Below are positions 9,321 through 19,671 of a stretch of DNA of 35,891 nucleotides, piece by piece. A program made the translations under genes and the position numbers. The notes beneath the pieces are model-generated. The model was not told the origin of the DNA. It saw only the letters and a program-made list of their open reading frames with translations, and did no database searches. Source of the stretch: Rickettsia typhi (lineage in GTDB: Bacteria > Pseudomonadota > Alphaproteobacteria > Rickettsiales > JABSSG01); assembly GCA_945905715.1 (NCBI GenBank), contig CAMDPW010000013.1, forward strand, positions 1-35,891, in the 5' to 3' direction. Each line of letters opens with the position of its first letter. Positions within the stretch are counted from its first letter, which is position 1.

Positions 9321-10637
9321 ATGACAAGAAATATTCTATCAGGTGCTAGTGATTTAAAAAGTAAGTTAATAATTACTTTTGTTATCCTGTTAGTGTGTCG
9401 TATTGGATCTTATATTACGATTCCAGGCATTAATATTCTAGCACTACAAGAAATCTCTGCTTCTAACTCTGAAGGGGTGTTGGGTATTTTTAATATGCTT
9501 TCGGGCGGTGCTTTATCAAGAATGTCAATTTTTGCATTAGCAATTATGCCTTATATTACAGCTTCAATTGTGATGCAATTGCTATCTGTTACTTTCAAAC
9601 CGTTAGCTGAAATGAAGAAAGAGGGCGAGGTCGGAAGAAAAAAAATAAACCAATATACACGTTATCTAACTGTTTTATTAACAGCAGTTCAAGCATACGG
9701 TATTGCCATTAGCTTAGAAAAAATGAGTGGTGGCAGTTATGGCCAAGTAGTCATGATGCCGGGGGGATTTTTTAGGATTGTTGCGGTAACAAGTCTAGTT
9801 GTTGGTACTATGTTTTTAATGTGGTTAGGCGAACAGATCTCAGCAAGAGGGATTGGTAACGGTACTTCATTAATTATCTTTACAGGTATTGTATCAGGTT
9901 TGCCACAAGCATTTGTTAGCGTATTTGAGTTGACTAAAACAGGTGCAATGAGCGCAATGCTCTTGATAGTTGTTTTACTCATTATCTTAGGGATGATTTA
10001 CTTTATAGTTTTTATGGAGCGTGCTCAAAGAAAGATTCCTGTTCAGTATCCAAAGCGACAGGTAGGTAATAAAGTATTTGCAGGAGATACTACTTATCTG
10101 CCACTCAAATTAAATACAGCTGGGGTGATACCTCCAATTTTTGCCAGTTCGATTTTATTATTTCCTCTTACTATTACTAATTTTGTGGGACAAGCTGATG
10201 ATTCATCAGTTCTTGAGACGATCTCTTTATATTTAGGCCATGGTAAGCCATTATATATTTTATCGTACGTGCTGTTAATTTTATTTTTTAGCTTTTTCTA
10301 TACCGCTGTGATTTTCAATGTTGATGATACTGCTGAAACCTTGAAAAAGAATGGTGGCTTCATTTATGGAAGAAGACCAGGAAAAAATACTGCGGAATAT
10401 TTAGATTTTATTTTAACTAGATTAACTGCTATCGGCGCTATATATATAGCGTTTGTTTGTGCTATACCAGAATTTTTATCCGCTAGATTTAATATTCCTT
10501 TCTACTTGGGCGGCACAAGTTTTTTAATTGTGGTTAATGTAGTAATTGATACATTTACTCAAATCCAGACCGCGCTTTTAGCTTCGCAATATGAAGGATT
10601 GATTAAAAAAGCAAAACTGAGAGAGAGAAGTAGATGA
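9321..10637 (+). CDS. secY: Protein translocase subunit SecY
   Basis: A 438-aa inner-membrane channel subunit with about ten hydrophobic helices. SecY-specific segments include the [14 protein letters not shown] helix after the plug region, [20 protein letters not shown], the [17 protein letters not shown] loop, the [14 protein letters not shown] cytoplasmic loop that binds SecA and the ribosome, and the [13 protein letters not shown] loop. It forms SecYEG; secE and secG are not in the window. The stop overlaps the adk start by 4 nt. Confidence 0.98.
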   Translation: MTRNILSGASDLKSKLIITFVILLVCRIGSYITIPGINILALQEISASNSEGVLGIFNMLSGGALSRMSIFALAIMPYITASIVMQLLSVTFKPLAEMKKEGEVGRKKINQYTRYLTVLLTAVQAYGIAISLEKMSGGSYGQVVMMPGGFFRIVAVTSLVVGTMFLMWLGEQISARGIGNGTSLIIFTGIVSGLPQAFVSVFELTKTGAMSAMLLIVVLLIILGMIYFIVFMERAQRKIPVQYPKRQVGNKVFAGDTTYLPLKLNTAGVIPPIFASSILLFPLTITNFVGQADDSSVLETISLYLGHGKPLYILSYVLLILFFSFFYTAVIFNVDDTAETLKKNGGFIYGRRPGKNTAEYLDFILTRLTAIGAIYIAFVCAIPEFLSARFNIPFYLGGTSFLIVVNVVIDTFTQIQTALLASQYEGLIKKAKLRERSR

Positions 10638-11293
10638 GCGTCATATTATTAGGCGCCCCTGGATCAGGAAAAGGGACCCAAGCTAATCATATAGTTAATA
10701 CATGTAATTTGCAAAAAATAGCAACTGGTGACTTATTAAGAGCAGAAATTGCCAAAAAATCAGAATTGGGCACTAAAATTCAGGACTCTGTTGAGTCAGG
10801 AGCGCTAGTGAGTGATGAAATAATGACTACATTAGTTGATCATCAATTTGATTCTGGTAGTTATGATGGCGGTGCTATATTCGATGGTTTTCCACGAACT
10901 ATAACTCAAGCAGAAGTGCTAGATAAAATTTTGACAAGAAGAGGTCAAAAAATAGATGTAGTAATAGAGCTTGAGGTGAAAAAAACTAGTTTAGTCGATA
11001 GACTTTCAAATAGATACTATTGTAAACAATGCAATGTAGGCTACAACAAGCTTTTTAAAAATCCCAAGCAAGATGGTATTTGCGATATTTGTCAGGGATC
11101 GGAGTTTGCGATCAGGAAAGATGACGAGGCTCAAATTATAAAAAAAAGATTCCATGAATATAAAAAGCAAACCGGCTTATTATTACCTTACTATGAAGTA
11201 AAGGGTCTGGTCAATAAAGTAAACGGAGAAGATGATATAAAAGTCGTATCAAAAAACATAGATTTAATTATGAAACAAATGATTGCCTATTGA
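10634..11293 (+). CDS. adk: Adenylate kinase
   Basis: A 219-aa long-type adenylate kinase converting ATP + AMP to 2 ADP in the cytoplasm. The P-loop is [10 protein letters not shown] (residues 7-16) and the AMP-site [11 protein letters not shown] follows. The LID domain carries a four-cysteine zinc-type set, YYCKQCN then CDICQ, as in Gram-positive and rickettsial enzymes rather than the Cys-free LID of E. coli. It is coupled to secY by a 4-nt overlap, and a hairpin straddles its stop codon. Confidence 0.98.
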   Translation: MSVILLGAPGSGKGTQANHIVNTCNLQKIATGDLLRAEIAKKSELGTKIQDSVESGALVSDEIMTTLVDHQFDSGSYDGGAIFDGFPRTITQAEVLDKILTRRGQKIDVVIELEVKKTSLVDRLSNRYYCKQCNVGYNKLFKNPKQDGICDICQGSEFAIRKDDEAQIIKKRFHEYKKQTGLLLPYYEVKGLVNKVNGEDDIKVVSKNIDLIMKQMIAY

Positions 11294-11307
11294 CTTGGGC
11301 AATTTTT
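11282..11307 (+). terminator. Weak intrinsic terminator at the end of adk
   Basis: ATTGCC (11282-11287) pairs with GGCAAT (11298-11303), leaving a 10-nt loop, and a run of five T (11303-11307) follows at once. The stem starts inside the last adk codons. With only 6-7 pairs it is probably a partial terminator that tapers transcription before the alpha operon. Inferred from the sequence only. Confidence 0.4.
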
Positions 11308-11317
11308 ATCATATTAT
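11290..11317 (+). promoter_or_regulatory. Candidate sigma70-type promoter for rpsM-rpsK-rpoA-rplQ
   Basis: TTGACT at 11290-11295 and TATTAT at 11312-11317 are separated by 16 nt, close to the TTGACA/TATAAT consensus, and lie about 40 nt before the rpsM start. The -35 element begins in the adk stop region and lies in the loop of the adk hairpin. This would give the alpha-operon genes independent expression. Confidence 0.5.
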
Positions 11318-11355
11318 ACATGACTTGAGTAAAAAGTTTAATAAGGAGAAATAGA

Positions 11356-11733
11356 GTGGCAAGGATAGCTGGTGTAAATATTCCAGAAAATAAGCGAGTA
11401 GAAATCGCTTTAACTTATATTTACGGTGTAGGCAGGCAGACAGCCATAAAACTTTGTAATGAAGCATCAATTTCTTTAAGCAAAAGAGTGAATCAACTTA
11501 CAGAACGTGAGGTTGCCAAATTGCGCGAAATCATAGACAGAAATCATGTTGTTGAAGGTGATTTACGTCGTGAAACGTCAATGAATATAAAGATGCTCAT
11601 GGACATAGGTTGTTATCGTGGTCTCAGACATAGAAAAAAATTACCAGTTAGAGGCCAAAGAACGCATACGAATGCACGCACCAGAAAAGGCAAAGCAAAA
11701 TCAATTGCGGGCAAGAAGAAAGTAGGTAAGTAA
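11356..11733 (+). CDS. rpsM: 30S ribosomal protein S13
   Basis: A 125-aa S13 with a GTG start set by a strong AAGGAGA at 11343-11349. The helix-hairpin-helix segment [32 protein letters not shown] and the basic tail [16 protein letters not shown] are conserved. It contacts P-site tRNA and S19 in the 30S head. rpmJ, which separates secY/adk from rpsM in many other bacteria, is absent, as is normal in alphaproteobacteria. Directly abuts rpsK. Confidence 0.98.
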   Translation: MARIAGVNIPENKRVEIALTYIYGVGRQTAIKLCNEASISLSKRVNQLTEREVAKLREIIDRNHVVEGDLRRETSMNIKMLMDIGCYRGLRHRKKLPVRGQRTHTNARTRKGKAKSIAGKKKVGK

Positions 11734-12159
11734 ATGAACACAGCTGCAGAAAAAACAACAGGAACAGCTTCTGGTAAAGCGGAAACTAAGATTAAGAAAA
11801 AAAATAGAAAAAACGTGCCAATAGCGGTAGCTCATATATTGGCCACGTTTAATAATACCTTCGTTACAATCACTGACATGCAAGGCAATACTTTGGCATG
11901 GTCTTCTGCTGGAGTTCTTGGGTTTAAGGGTTCTCGTAAATCAACCCCTTATGCTGCTCAGATTACTGCAGAAGATGCAGCGAAGAAAGCCATGGAGCAT
12001 GGTGTGAAAACTATTTCTATTGATATAAAAGGTCCAGGGAGTGGTAGAGAATCTGCTATTAGGGCATTGATGTCGAATGGATTCGTTATTACTACCATCA
12101 GGGACGTTACACCAGTAGCACACAATGGCTGTAGACCACCAAAGAGAAGACGAGTTTAG
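11734..12159 (+). CDS. rpsK: 30S ribosomal protein S11
   Basis: A 141-aa S11 of the 30S platform. The core [40 protein letters not shown] and the end [18 protein letters not shown] are conserved. It is about 12 residues longer than E. coli S11 because of an Ala/Thr/Lys N-terminal extension. The ATG follows the rpsM stop with no gap, and GTAGGTAAG at the end of rpsM can act as ribosome-binding site. Confidence 0.98.
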   Translation: MNTAAEKTTGTASGKAETKIKKKNRKNVPIAVAHILATFNNTFVTITDMQGNTLAWSSAGVLGFKGSRKSTPYAAQITAEDAAKKAMEHGVKTISIDIKGPGSGRESAIRALMSNGFVITTIRDVTPVAHNGCRPPKRRRV

Positions 12160-12193
12160 TGTAATAATATTTAATTAATTTGAGGTTAAGACT

Positions 12194-13216
12194 GTGATAT
12201 CTTTATCTAAAAATTGGACTTCATTAATCAAGCCAGCATTAAGGATTGCTGAGGATAGTCAAGTAGTGCCAAATATATCAACTGTCGTGATTGAGCCGTT
12301 AGAAAGAGGGTTTGGTATCACGCTAGGTAATTCTTTAAGAAGAATTCTTCTGTCATCATTGCAAGGCGCAGCTATTACTTCAATTCAAATTGATGGCATT
12401 CTGCATGAATTCTCCTCTATTTCAGGCGTAACTGAAGATTTAACTGATATTATTTTAAATTTAAAAAATGTTGTAATTAAAATGCATGCGGCTGAGAAGA
12501 AACAAATCTCATTGAATGCAGTTGGTCCATGCGTTGTAACGGCTGGTATGATTGAAACTGGTCATGATGTTGAGATAGCGAATCCTGATCAAATAATTTG
12601 TACTTTAGCCAAAGATTCATCTTTAAAAATGACCTTAGAATGCCAGATTGGCAAGGGTTATGTTTCTGCTGGTTGCTTTAAAATTGACAATATGCCACTC
12701 GGCACTATTCCTATTGATGCTCTATATAGCCCAGTCAAATGCGTTACCTATAAAGTTGAAAATAGCCGAGTAGGACAAGTGACGGACTATAATAAGTTAA
12801 TTCTTACTGTTGAAACTAACGGCGCTATTGATCCAGAAACAGCAATAGCCTTAGCTTCAAGAATTATGCAAGATCAATTACAAGTATTTATTAACTTCGA
12901 GGAAGAAAAAGCTGTAGAAGAAAAAACTGCTGAAGAATTACCATTTGATATTAATTTACTTCGTAGAGTGGATGAGCTAGAGTTATCAGTACGTTCACAA
13001 AATTGCTTAAAAAATGACAATATAGTATATATAGGTGATTTAGTCTGCAAGACTGAAGCAGAAATGCTAAAGACTCCAAATTTTGGCCGTAAATCATTGA
13101 ATGAAATTAAAGAAGTATTGGCGTTAATGGGGTTAAGATTTGCTATGAAAGTAGAAGGATGGCCACCAGAACATATTGAAGAATTAGCTAAGAAATATCA
13201 AGATCCTTTTAATTGA
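12194..13216 (+). CDS. rpoA: DNA-directed RNA polymerase subunit alpha
   Basis: A 340-aa alpha subunit with a GTG start 8 nt after TTGAGG. The N-terminal assembly domain contains [23 protein letters not shown] (two adjoining blocks) and the [15 protein letters not shown] segment. A charged Glu/Lys linker near residues 237-252 leads to a C-terminal domain of two helix-hairpin-helix units ([32 protein letters not shown]) that binds UP elements and activators such as CtrA. Confidence 0.98.
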   Translation: MISLSKNWTSLIKPALRIAEDSQVVPNISTVVIEPLERGFGITLGNSLRRILLSSLQGAAITSIQIDGILHEFSSISGVTEDLTDIILNLKNVVIKMHAAEKKQISLNAVGPCVVTAGMIETGHDVEIANPDQIICTLAKDSSLKMTLECQIGKGYVSAGCFKIDNMPLGTIPIDALYSPVKCVTYKVENSRVGQVTDYNKLILTVETNGAIDPETAIALASRIMQDQLQVFINFEEEKAVEEKTAEELPFDINLLRRVDELELSVRSQNCLKNDNIVYIGDLVCKTEAEMLKTPNFGRKSLNEIKEVLALMGLRFAMKVEGWPPEHIEELAKKYQDPFN

Positions 13217-13226
13217 GAAGTAGGAA

Positions 13227-13745
13227 ATGAGACACGGCATTAAAACAAAGAGATTAAATCGTACGAGCTCACATCGTAAAGCATTATTAATGAATTTATC
13301 TATTGCTTTATTAAAAAACGAGCAAATCAAAACTACTGTACCAAAAGCTAAAATGCTAAGACCGTTTGTTGAAAAATTAATTACCATAGCTAAAAAACCA
13401 AGTTTGGCTGTGAGTAGAAGTCTTACAGCTGTTCTAGGCGAGAAATCTGTAGTAAAAAAGCTGCTTTCAGACGTTGCTGTGCGGTCAATGAATAGGCCAG
13501 GTGGTTATACCAGAATTTATAAAATTGGCTTTCGCTATGGTGATATGGCGCCAATGGCTGTAATCGAGCTCGTTGACAAAACTGTAGTGGCTGGAATAAC
13601 TGAAGAGTCAAAAGCTAAAGTTATTAAAGTAAAAGCTAAAGTAGCCAAATCTAGCGATAAAATAAAAACAAATAAGCCAAGTAAAGTAAATAAACCAAAC
13701 AAAATGACTAAACCTAAAGAGAGAAAGTTCAAAGCTGCTCAGTAA
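13227..13745 (+). CDS. rplQ: 50S ribosomal protein L17 with Lys-rich C-terminal tail
   Basis: MRHGIKTKRLNRTSSHRKAL and RPGGYTRIYKIGFRYGDMAP (two conserved blocks) identify L17, which lies near the tunnel exit. At 172 aa it is much longer than E. coli L17 (127 aa): residues from about 130 onward are a low-complexity tail built from Lys, Ala, Val, Ser, Asn and Pro. Extended L17 tails are common in alphaproteobacteria. Last gene of the superoperon; only 32 nt separate it from convergent clpA and no clear terminator hairpin is seen there. Confidence 0.97.
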   Translation: MRHGIKTKRLNRTSSHRKALLMNLSIALLKNEQIKTTVPKAKMLRPFVEKLITIAKKPSLAVSRSLTAVLGEKSVVKKLLSDVAVRSMNRPGGYTRIYKIGFRYGDMAPMAVIELVDKTVVAGITEESKAKVIKVKAKVAKSSDKIKTNKPSKVNKPNKMTKPKERKFKAAQ

Positions 13746-13777
13746 TTAGCTATTATTTTTAAATCAGCTTTGTATAG

Positions 13778-16093
13778 TTAAGATACATCTTCTAAGGTTT
13801 TGCTTTTGGAAAAATTTGCTACTAGTTTGTTGTTTTTTGCACTAATTTTGAAGGTTAATTCATCGACAAGAGCATCTATAATTACCGTTCCACCTTTTGC
13901 TAGTTGACCAAACAGCAGTTCATTCGCAATGGGTTTTTTAATTTTATCATTGATTAATCTCTCCATATTACGAGCGCCATTTTTTTGGTCATAACCATGT
14001 TTATAAATATATTGACTTGCTTCTTTTGTGATTAGCATTATTGTGTTTTTAGGTTTTAGTTGTGCTTTTAATTCTTCAAGAAACTTGTTGGCAACTTGTT
14101 CAATGCTTTTGATTGATAACGGTTTAAAATTTATTACCGCATCCAATCTATTGCGAAATTCTGGAGTGAATACTTTCTCTATTTCTTCTTTATTTTCCAT
14201 TACTTTTGCTATTCGATCAAAACCTATTGGCGTTTTATTCATTTGTTCGGCACCAGCATTTGTAGTCATAATTACTAAGGTGTTATTAAAATATACCTTG
14301 CGGGATTGCTGGTCTGTTAATTGTCCATAATCCATTATTTGTAACAAAATACTGTAAACGTCTTTATGTGCTTTCTCAATTTCATCGAGTAATACAACTG
14401 AGTATGGTGATCTTGAGACCGATTCAGTGAGAACTCCTCCTTCTTCAAAACCTACATAACCTGGTGGTGCACCAATTAACTTTGCTATTGAATGTTGCTC
14501 TAAGTATTCAGACATATCAATACGAATTAATTCCATATTGAGCAATTTAGCTAATATTATAGCAAGTTCTGTTTTTCCAATGCCAGTAGACCCTGAAAAT
14601 AAATAGCAACCAATAGGCTTATTTGTGTCTCGTAAACCAGCTCTAGACATTTTGAATGCTGAGCATAATTCATCAATAGCCTCATCTTGTCCATAAATCA
14701 GTTTTTTTAGGTCAAGATCAAGAGTCTTGAGTCGCTCCGTTTCCTTGATTGCGATTGAAATTGTTGGGATGCGAGCTATTTTCGAAATAGTATTTTCTAC
14801 GTCATGTACAGTAACGGTAATGTGCTTGCTGCTTGATGACATGGCGAGGTGGGCACCAGCTTCATCGATTACATCTATGGCTTTATCCGGCAATTGTTTA
14901 TCTTTAATATAACGCTTTGATAGATGTACAGCTGCTTCTATGGCTTGAGTAGTGTATTTAACATTATGATATTTTTCGTAATAAGGCTGCAATCCCTTTA
15001 ATATAGCAATTGTATCTTCAACAGATGGTTCATTAATAGTAATTTGTTGGAAGCGTCTAATTAGCGACTTATCTTTAGCAAAATGTTTAGAATATTCAGT
15101 AAATGTAGTTGAGCCAATACACCTTATTTTATCTCGTGCTAGAGCTGGCTTTAGTAAATTACTTACATCTAAAGCACTATTATTGGTCGAGCCAGCACCA
15201 ATGATATTATGAATTTCATCAATGAAGAGAATCGAGCGAGGTATGAGACTTAGCGCTTGAAGAATAGATTTTAATCTCTCTTCGAAATCGCCACGATATT
15301 TGGTGCCCGCAAGCAACAACCCTAGATCTAAAGAAAAAATTATAGCATTTTCTAGAATTGCAGGAACCTCCTTGTGAATAATTTTATATGCTAAACCTTC
15401 TACTATTGCTGTTTTACCAACTCCTGGCTCCCCAATGAAAATAGGGTTATTTTTAGTGCGCCTACATAGTACCTCGATCGTACGATTAATTTCTTCTGCT
15501 CGTCCTATTAATATATCAACTTTGCCATTCAAGGCCGCTTCATTTAAATTAACGCAATAATTTTCGAGAGGTAAATCAGTTTCTTCCTTTTCAATAGTCC
15601 TGGTCTCGTTAATATCTAGATCTATGATCTGATCATGATCTGTTTTATTTTTACTTTTTTTATCGGAATGTATCATGTAATTGATTACATCGAGTCGTGA
15701 AATGTTAGAATCATGCAACGTTTTATATGCAAAGGAATCTGATAATGAAAGTATCTCCGCAAGAATATTAAGCCCATTTACACACATACTTACTTTGGAG
15801 AGATTTACTTGAATGACTGCTCGGTGGATAATTTGGCGAAACAGCATATTTGGAGCTGTTGGTAAGTGCGGGGCTGGAGAGAATGTATTGACTTCATAAC
15901 TTTGTGTTAAATACTGTGTGAGCTTCTCAATAATATCATGCGTGTTTGCACCAAGAGTAATCAAAGCTTCCTTGACATCTAGATCTTCTGTTAAGGCTAA
16001 AAGTAAATGCTCAAGATTTACTTGTCTGTGATTATAATTCTTGGCAATTGTGATAGCCTTATTGATAGTTGCTTCAAGTGCTATGGATAGCAT
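13778..16093 (-). CDS. clpA: ATP-dependent Clp protease ATP-binding subunit ClpA
   Basis: A 771-aa Hsp100 unfoldase that feeds substrates to ClpP. A Clp-N repeat domain (residues 1-140) is followed by AAA+ domain 1 with Walker [10 protein letters not shown] (221-229) and Walker [10 protein letters not shown], then AAA+ domain 2 with Walker [10 protein letters not shown] (501-509) and Walker [12 protein letters not shown]. There is no ClpB-type coiled-coil insertion, and the IGF tripeptide at 623-625 is the ClpP-docking loop. The adaptor gene clpS, often just upstream of clpA, is not present in the 253-nt gap before ctrA. Confidence 0.97.
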   Translation of the reverse strand: MLSIALEATINKAITIAKNYNHRQVNLEHLLLALTEDLDVKEALITLGANTHDIIEKLTQYLTQSYEVNTFSPAPHLPTAPNMLFRQIIHRAVIQVNLSKVSMCVNGLNILAEILSLSDSFAYKTLHDSNISRLDVINYMIHSDKKSKNKTDHDQIIDLDINETRTIEKEETDLPLENYCVNLNEAALNGKVDILIGRAEEINRTIEVLCRRTKNNPIFIGEPGVGKTAIVEGLAYKIIHKEVPAILENAIIFSLDLGLLLAGTKYRGDFEERLKSILQALSLIPRSILFIDEIHNIIGAGSTNNSALDVSNLLKPALARDKIRCIGSTTFTEYSKHFAKDKSLIRRFQQITINEPSVEDTIAILKGLQPYYEKYHNVKYTTQAIEAAVHLSKRYIKDKQLPDKAIDVIDEAGAHLAMSSSSKHITVTVHDVENTISKIARIPTISIAIKETERLKTLDLDLKKLIYGQDEAIDELCSAFKMSRAGLRDTNKPIGCYLFSGSTGIGKTELAIILAKLLNMELIRIDMSEYLEQHSIAKLIGAPPGYVGFEEGGVLTESVSRSPYSVVLLDEIEKAHKDVYSILLQIMDYGQLTDQQSRKVYFNNTLVIMTTNAGAEQMNKTPIGFDRIAKVMENKEEIEKVFTPEFRNRLDAVINFKPLSIKSIEQVANKFLEELKAQLKPKNTIMLITKEASQYIYKHGYDQKNGARNMERLINDKIKKPIANELLFGQLAKGGTVIIDALVDELTFKISAKNNKLVANFSKSKTLEDVS

Positions 16094-16346
16094 AAATTGT
16101 CTTTAATTTTGTAAATCACTAAATATACCACTAAATACTATATAAAAATTCTTACCAAGTAGTTAATATCAATAATAATCTTTTACAAAAGATGTATTTT
16201 TAATGAGTGTATTAATTAGTTATTTACTTTTACTTTAACGATCATTATTATATTAATGGCATTTACTTTAGGGTAATCATGGATAAATTACGTTTATATA
16301 TACTTGGGCTGCAGCTAATAAAAATAACTATTTTAAGGAGAAATAT

Positions 16347-17069
16347 ATGCGGGTGCTATTAGTTGAAGATGACAAGGCGACTGCTAAGTCAATAGAGCTT
16401 GCTCTGTTGTCTGAAGGTATGGTATGTGATACAGTAGAACTTGGTGAAGAAGGTTTAGAAATTGGTAAATTGTATGATTATGATCTAATCATTTTAGACT
16501 TAATGTTACCAGATATCGATGGTTATGAAGTGTTATTAAGACTGAGATCAGCTAAAGTGAAAATTCCAATATTAATACTATCAGGTCTTTCGGGAGCTGA
16601 ACAAAAAATAAAAGGCTTAGGATTTGGTGCAGATGATTATCTCACTAAGCCATTTAACAAAGGAGAATTGATTGCTCGTATTCAAGCTATTGTAAGACGC
16701 TCTAAAGGTCATTCTGAGTCAACGATCCGTTTTGACAAAGTATGCGTTAATTTAGACAATAGAACTGTTGAAGTAGGAGGCAAATTAGTACATTTAACTA
16801 GCAAAGAATATGCAATATTAGAGTTACTGGCAATGCGTAAAGGCACGGTTCTTACCAAGGAAATGTTTTTGAATCATCTATATGGTGGGATTGATGAGCC
16901 TGAATTAAAAATTATAGATGTTTTTATATGTAAGTTGCGTAAGAAATTATATGACGCCTCTGGTGGTAAAAATTATATTGAAACCGTATGGGGTAGAGGT
17001 TATATGCTGAGAGTATATAGCGATGAAGTAAATGAACAGCGAGCGGTTCCTGAGCAATTATCTCATTAA
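16347..17069 (+). CDS. ctrA: Cell-cycle response regulator CtrA
   Basis: A 240-aa OmpR-family response regulator. The receiver domain has acidic residues Glu7-Asp8-Asp9, phospho-acceptor Asp51 in LIILDLMLP, and Lys in DDYLTKPF. The winged-helix DNA-binding domain is almost invariant with alphaproteobacterial Ctr[59 protein letters not shown]. In Caulobacter, CtrA~P controls replication and division at TTAA-N7-TTAA sites; in Rickettsiales it is kept with CckA and ChpT. A strong AAGGAG precedes the ATG. Its kinase is not in the window. Confidence 0.97.
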   Translation: MRVLLVEDDKATAKSIELALLSEGMVCDTVELGEEGLEIGKLYDYDLIILDLMLPDIDGYEVLLRLRSAKVKIPILILSGLSGAEQKIKGLGFGADDYLTKPFNKGELIARIQAIVRRSKGHSESTIRFDKVCVNLDNRTVEVGGKLVHLTSKEYAILELLAMRKGTVLTKEMFLNHLYGGIDEPELKIIDVFICKLRKKLYDASGGKNYIETVWGRGYMLRVYSDEVNEQRAVPEQLSH

Positions 17070-17088
17070 GTGACGAGCTTAATTTTAA

Positions 17089-17119
17089 TATAAAAGCCCC
17101 ATTAGACGGGGCTTTTATA
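17089..17119 (+). terminator. Intrinsic terminator after ctrA
   Basis: A perfect 12-bp inverted repeat: TATAAAAGCCCC at 17089-17100 and GGGGCTTTTATA at 17108-17119, loop ATTAGAC. The GC core is followed by T-rich sequence (CTTTTATACTTTTATA). It lies 20 nt after the ctrA stop and 17 nt before znuC, so it should separate ctrA from the transporter genes. Symmetric A and T flanks mean it could also work on the other strand. Confidence 0.85.
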
Positions 17120-17136
17120 CTTTTATATTTAATTTC

Positions 17137-17865
17137 ATGACTAATAATCAAAGATCACTAATACAATGCAATAACGTTTCATTTGTACGTGGAGCAAATA
17201 TTATTCTTGAGCACATAAATTTTGAGGTGTTACCAGGTAGTATAGTCACGATCATTGGCCCTAATGGCGGCGGCAAAACAACATTGCTCAAGATTTTGTT
17301 GGGTATATTGCCTGCTACTAGTGGTAAGATAAATAGAAAGAAGTCAGTCAGGGTGGGATACATGCCACAAAAAACGACATTTAATAAGCAATTGCCAATC
17401 ACAGTACGAAATTTCTTATTTCTTAATTACAAAATTGGCTGTAGTAATGTAGATGTATTTAAAATTATATTGGATACAAATCTTACAAATATACTGGACT
17501 ATCAGGTCCATGATATTTCTGGTGGAGAATTACAAAGATTGATGTTAGCTAAGGCATTATTACGCAATCCAGACTTAATGATTTTAGACGAGCCATTACA
17601 AGGTCTGGATATTAAAGGGCAAAATGATTTTTATGTGCTTCTTGACAAGATTCGCCAAGAAAAAAGAGTCGGAATGCTCATCGTTTCTCATGATTTGCAT
17701 ACGGTTATTCGTTCAACAAACCATGTTATATGTCTAAATAAACACATTTGCTGTCAGGGCTTACCAGAGGCTATTCACAATAAATCATATGAGAATTTAT
17801 TTGATTTACCAGTAGAGGCTGTTCTGGCTTATTATAAACACAATCATAACGAATCAGCAAAATGA
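17137..17865 (+). CDS. znuC: Zinc (or manganese) ABC transporter ATP-binding protein
   Basis: A 242-aa ABC ATPase. Walker A is GPNGGGKTTLLK, the Q-loop lies in VGYMPQKTTF, the signature is ISGGELQRLMLAKALL, and Walker B is LMILDEPLQGLD, followed by the H-loop LIVSHDLH. These features and the 4-nt overlap with a ZnuB-like permease place it in the ZnuABC/SitABC metal-uptake family. No periplasmic binding protein gene (znuA) is adjacent, so the metal (Zn or Mn) cannot be fixed from the sequence. Confidence 0.88.
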   Translation: MTNNQRSLIQCNNVSFVRGANIILEHINFEVLPGSIVTIIGPNGGGKTTLLKILLGILPATSGKINRKKSVRVGYMPQKTTFNKQLPITVRNFLFLNYKIGCSNVDVFKIILDTNLTNILDYQVHDISGGELQRLMLAKALLRNPDLMILDEPLQGLDIKGQNDFYVLLDKIRQEKRVGMLIVSHDLHTVIRSTNHVICLNKHICCQGLPEAIHNKSYENLFDLPVEAVLAYYKHNHNESAK

Positions 17866-18659
17866 TATTAACAAATAATTTCGTGATTTATCCTTTAATC
17901 TGCGGTATAGGAATTGCATTAGCAATGTGTCCTATTGGTTGTGTAGTGCTCTGGAAGCGTATGACTTTTCTTGGTGACGCAATTGCTCACTCAGCAACAT
18001 TAGGAGTAATTTTAGGTATTGTTCTCGGTGTCAATACTACCTATACAATTTTATTCGTGAGTTTATTGTTTGGATTAGTAGTCTTGTATTTAAATAAACA
18101 CCATACTCATGATACGTTGATAACTATCATTTCTCACGGCTTTCTTGCTACTGGATTACTTATTATCTCTGTAATAAAATATGTTCGTATAGATATTATG
18201 TCATATCTGTTTGGCGATTTATTGATGACAGATATGTTTGATATTATATCAATTATTTTGTTAACAATATCTATTTTAGCATGGCTATATTTTAGGTGGG
18301 AAGCTTTACTTAGTGCGATAATGAACGAAGACTTGGCAATGGTTGAAGGTATCAATACCAAGGCATTGGAACTGGAGTTTATGCTAATTATGGCAACATT
18401 GGTTAGTTTTTCAATAAAAATAGTTGGAATATTACTCATTTCTTCAATCCTGGTTATACCGGCTGCTTCAGCAAGGAATTTGAGTCACACTCCAAAGCAG
18501 ATGGTTTTGTATGCAACAATTTTTGGTGTTATATCGGTAATAAGTGGCATTTTGTTGTCTGTTATCTTTGATATGCCCTCTGGACCAGCAATTGTAATTA
18601 GTGCGATATGTATTTTTGCTAGCTCATTACTATTAAAATTACTATTTTATACTAAATAA
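17862..18659 (+). CDS. znuB: Zinc (or manganese) ABC transporter permease
   Basis: A 265-aa integral membrane protein with about eight hydrophobic helices. The WKRMTFLGDAIAHSATLGV segment near residues 31-49 and VVSFSIK...GILLISSILVIPAASARNL (helix plus loop) are characteristic of the ABC-3 permease family. It overlaps znuC by 4 nt (ATGA), and its last 18 nt overlap the end of the convergent yihY gene. Confidence 0.88.
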   Translation: MILTNNFVIYPLICGIGIALAMCPIGCVVLWKRMTFLGDAIAHSATLGVILGIVLGVNTTYTILFVSLLFGLVVLYLNKHHTHDTLITIISHGFLATGLLIISVIKYVRIDIMSYLFGDLLMTDMFDIISIILLTISILAWLYFRWEALLSAIMNEDLAMVEGINTKALELEFMLIMATLVSFSIKIVGILLISSILVIPAASARNLSHTPKQMVLYATIFGVISVISGILLSVIFDMPSGPAIVISAICIFASSLLLKLLFYTK

Positions 18660-19466
18660 ACGATTAAATTCAGCTCCAAATATTAGAATAAGGTTCATCG
18701 CATATAAAAATATAAGCGTCATTATAATGCTGGCGAGGCTCCCATACATAATACTGACTTGACTAAAATTAGCCATATAAAAAGTGAGAGAGTTCGCACT
18801 TATTATCCAAAAAATAACTGTTAGAAAAGCTCCTGGTAAAGTTGAGTAATATGTAATCTCAGCCTTAGTCAGAGCGTAATATATGGTTGATACAATGATT
18901 AGTAAAACGACTTTAAAAAATATATCATTCATTTGCCCATGAAAGATTTGATAACTTGCAATGTCTGGGAATATCAATAATATTTTAGGAATAATTACAA
19001 AGATTATTAGTATTGCCATAATTACTAGAACAATAGCCATAAATTGCACTATGCTTGTTATTCTGCCTATTAAGTACGATGTCTTAGCTTGAACTAAATA
19101 AATTCTATTAAATATTGTTTTTAATGCTTCAATAGATGATGAAGCTGTCCAAATTGCGCCAATTAATGCGATATTCATCAGACTTATTGGTGGTCCAGTA
19201 ACAATTTCATTAATTTGCTTGCCAAATGTTTGCATGACATAAGGCGGTATATATTCGAATGTAAAATGTAAAAGTTTAATACCAAATTCTGTCTCATCTA
19301 TAATGCTAATAAAAGCAAAAACAATAAATATAAACGGAAAAATCGATAGTACGTTAAGATATGTTAGATAGCCAGCATACTCGATTGCTTCGTGATCTAC
19401 TAGATTGTATATACAGCGATAAAAAATATTATTTTTTATTTTTTTAAGAATTTTACTAAACATCAC
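18642..19466 (-). CDS. YihY/BrkB family inner-membrane protein
   Basis: A 274-aa protein with about six membrane helices, close to the usual length of the family. The N-terminal DHEAIEYAGYLTYLNVLSIFPF and the central TASSSIEALKTIFNRIYLV (conserved blocks) are typical of the YihY/BrkB fold. The family was once labelled ribonuclease BN by mistake; a specific function is not established. The gene converges on znuB with an 18-nt tail-to-tail overlap. Confidence 0.85.
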   Translation of the reverse strand: MMFSKILKKIKNNIFYRCIYNLVDHEAIEYAGYLTYLNVLSIFPFIFIVFAFISIIDETEFGIKLLHFTFEYIPPYVMQTFGKQINEIVTGPPISLMNIALIGAIWTASSSIEALKTIFNRIYLVQAKTSYLIGRITSIVQFMAIVLVIMAILIIFVIIPKILLIFPDIASYQIFHGQMNDIFFKVVLLIIVSTIYYALTKAEITYYSTLPGAFLTVIFWIISANSLTFYMANFSQVSIMYGSLASIIMTLIFLYAMNLILIFGAEFNRLFSIK

Positions 19467-19671
19467 TTACCAATTACATTATTGCTTCTTGACTTCAAAA
19501 TTTTTTGTTACGCACTAAGAATAAAGCAATAGTATTCCTTAATTTTTTTAATTTGTTCGGTGCATACTAGTTTATAATTTTAGATTAAAATGTGAGCGCT
19601 TTTACTTCAACAAAAATAACAGTATGAGCTCTCAAATTGATTATAACAACTTCATAAGTTACAACATGTTC

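Noticed and set aside
12175-12189. TTAA-N7-TTAA match upstream of rpoA
   Set aside because: It overlaps the ribosome-binding region of rpoA (TTGAGG) inside the ribosomal superoperon; most likely a chance match.
16199-16220. TTAA...TTAA pair between clpA and ctrA as a CtrA autoregulatory site
   Set aside because: The spacing in TTAATGAGTGTATTAA is 8 nt, not the 7 nt of the CtrA consensus, and such pairs are common in AT-rich DNA.
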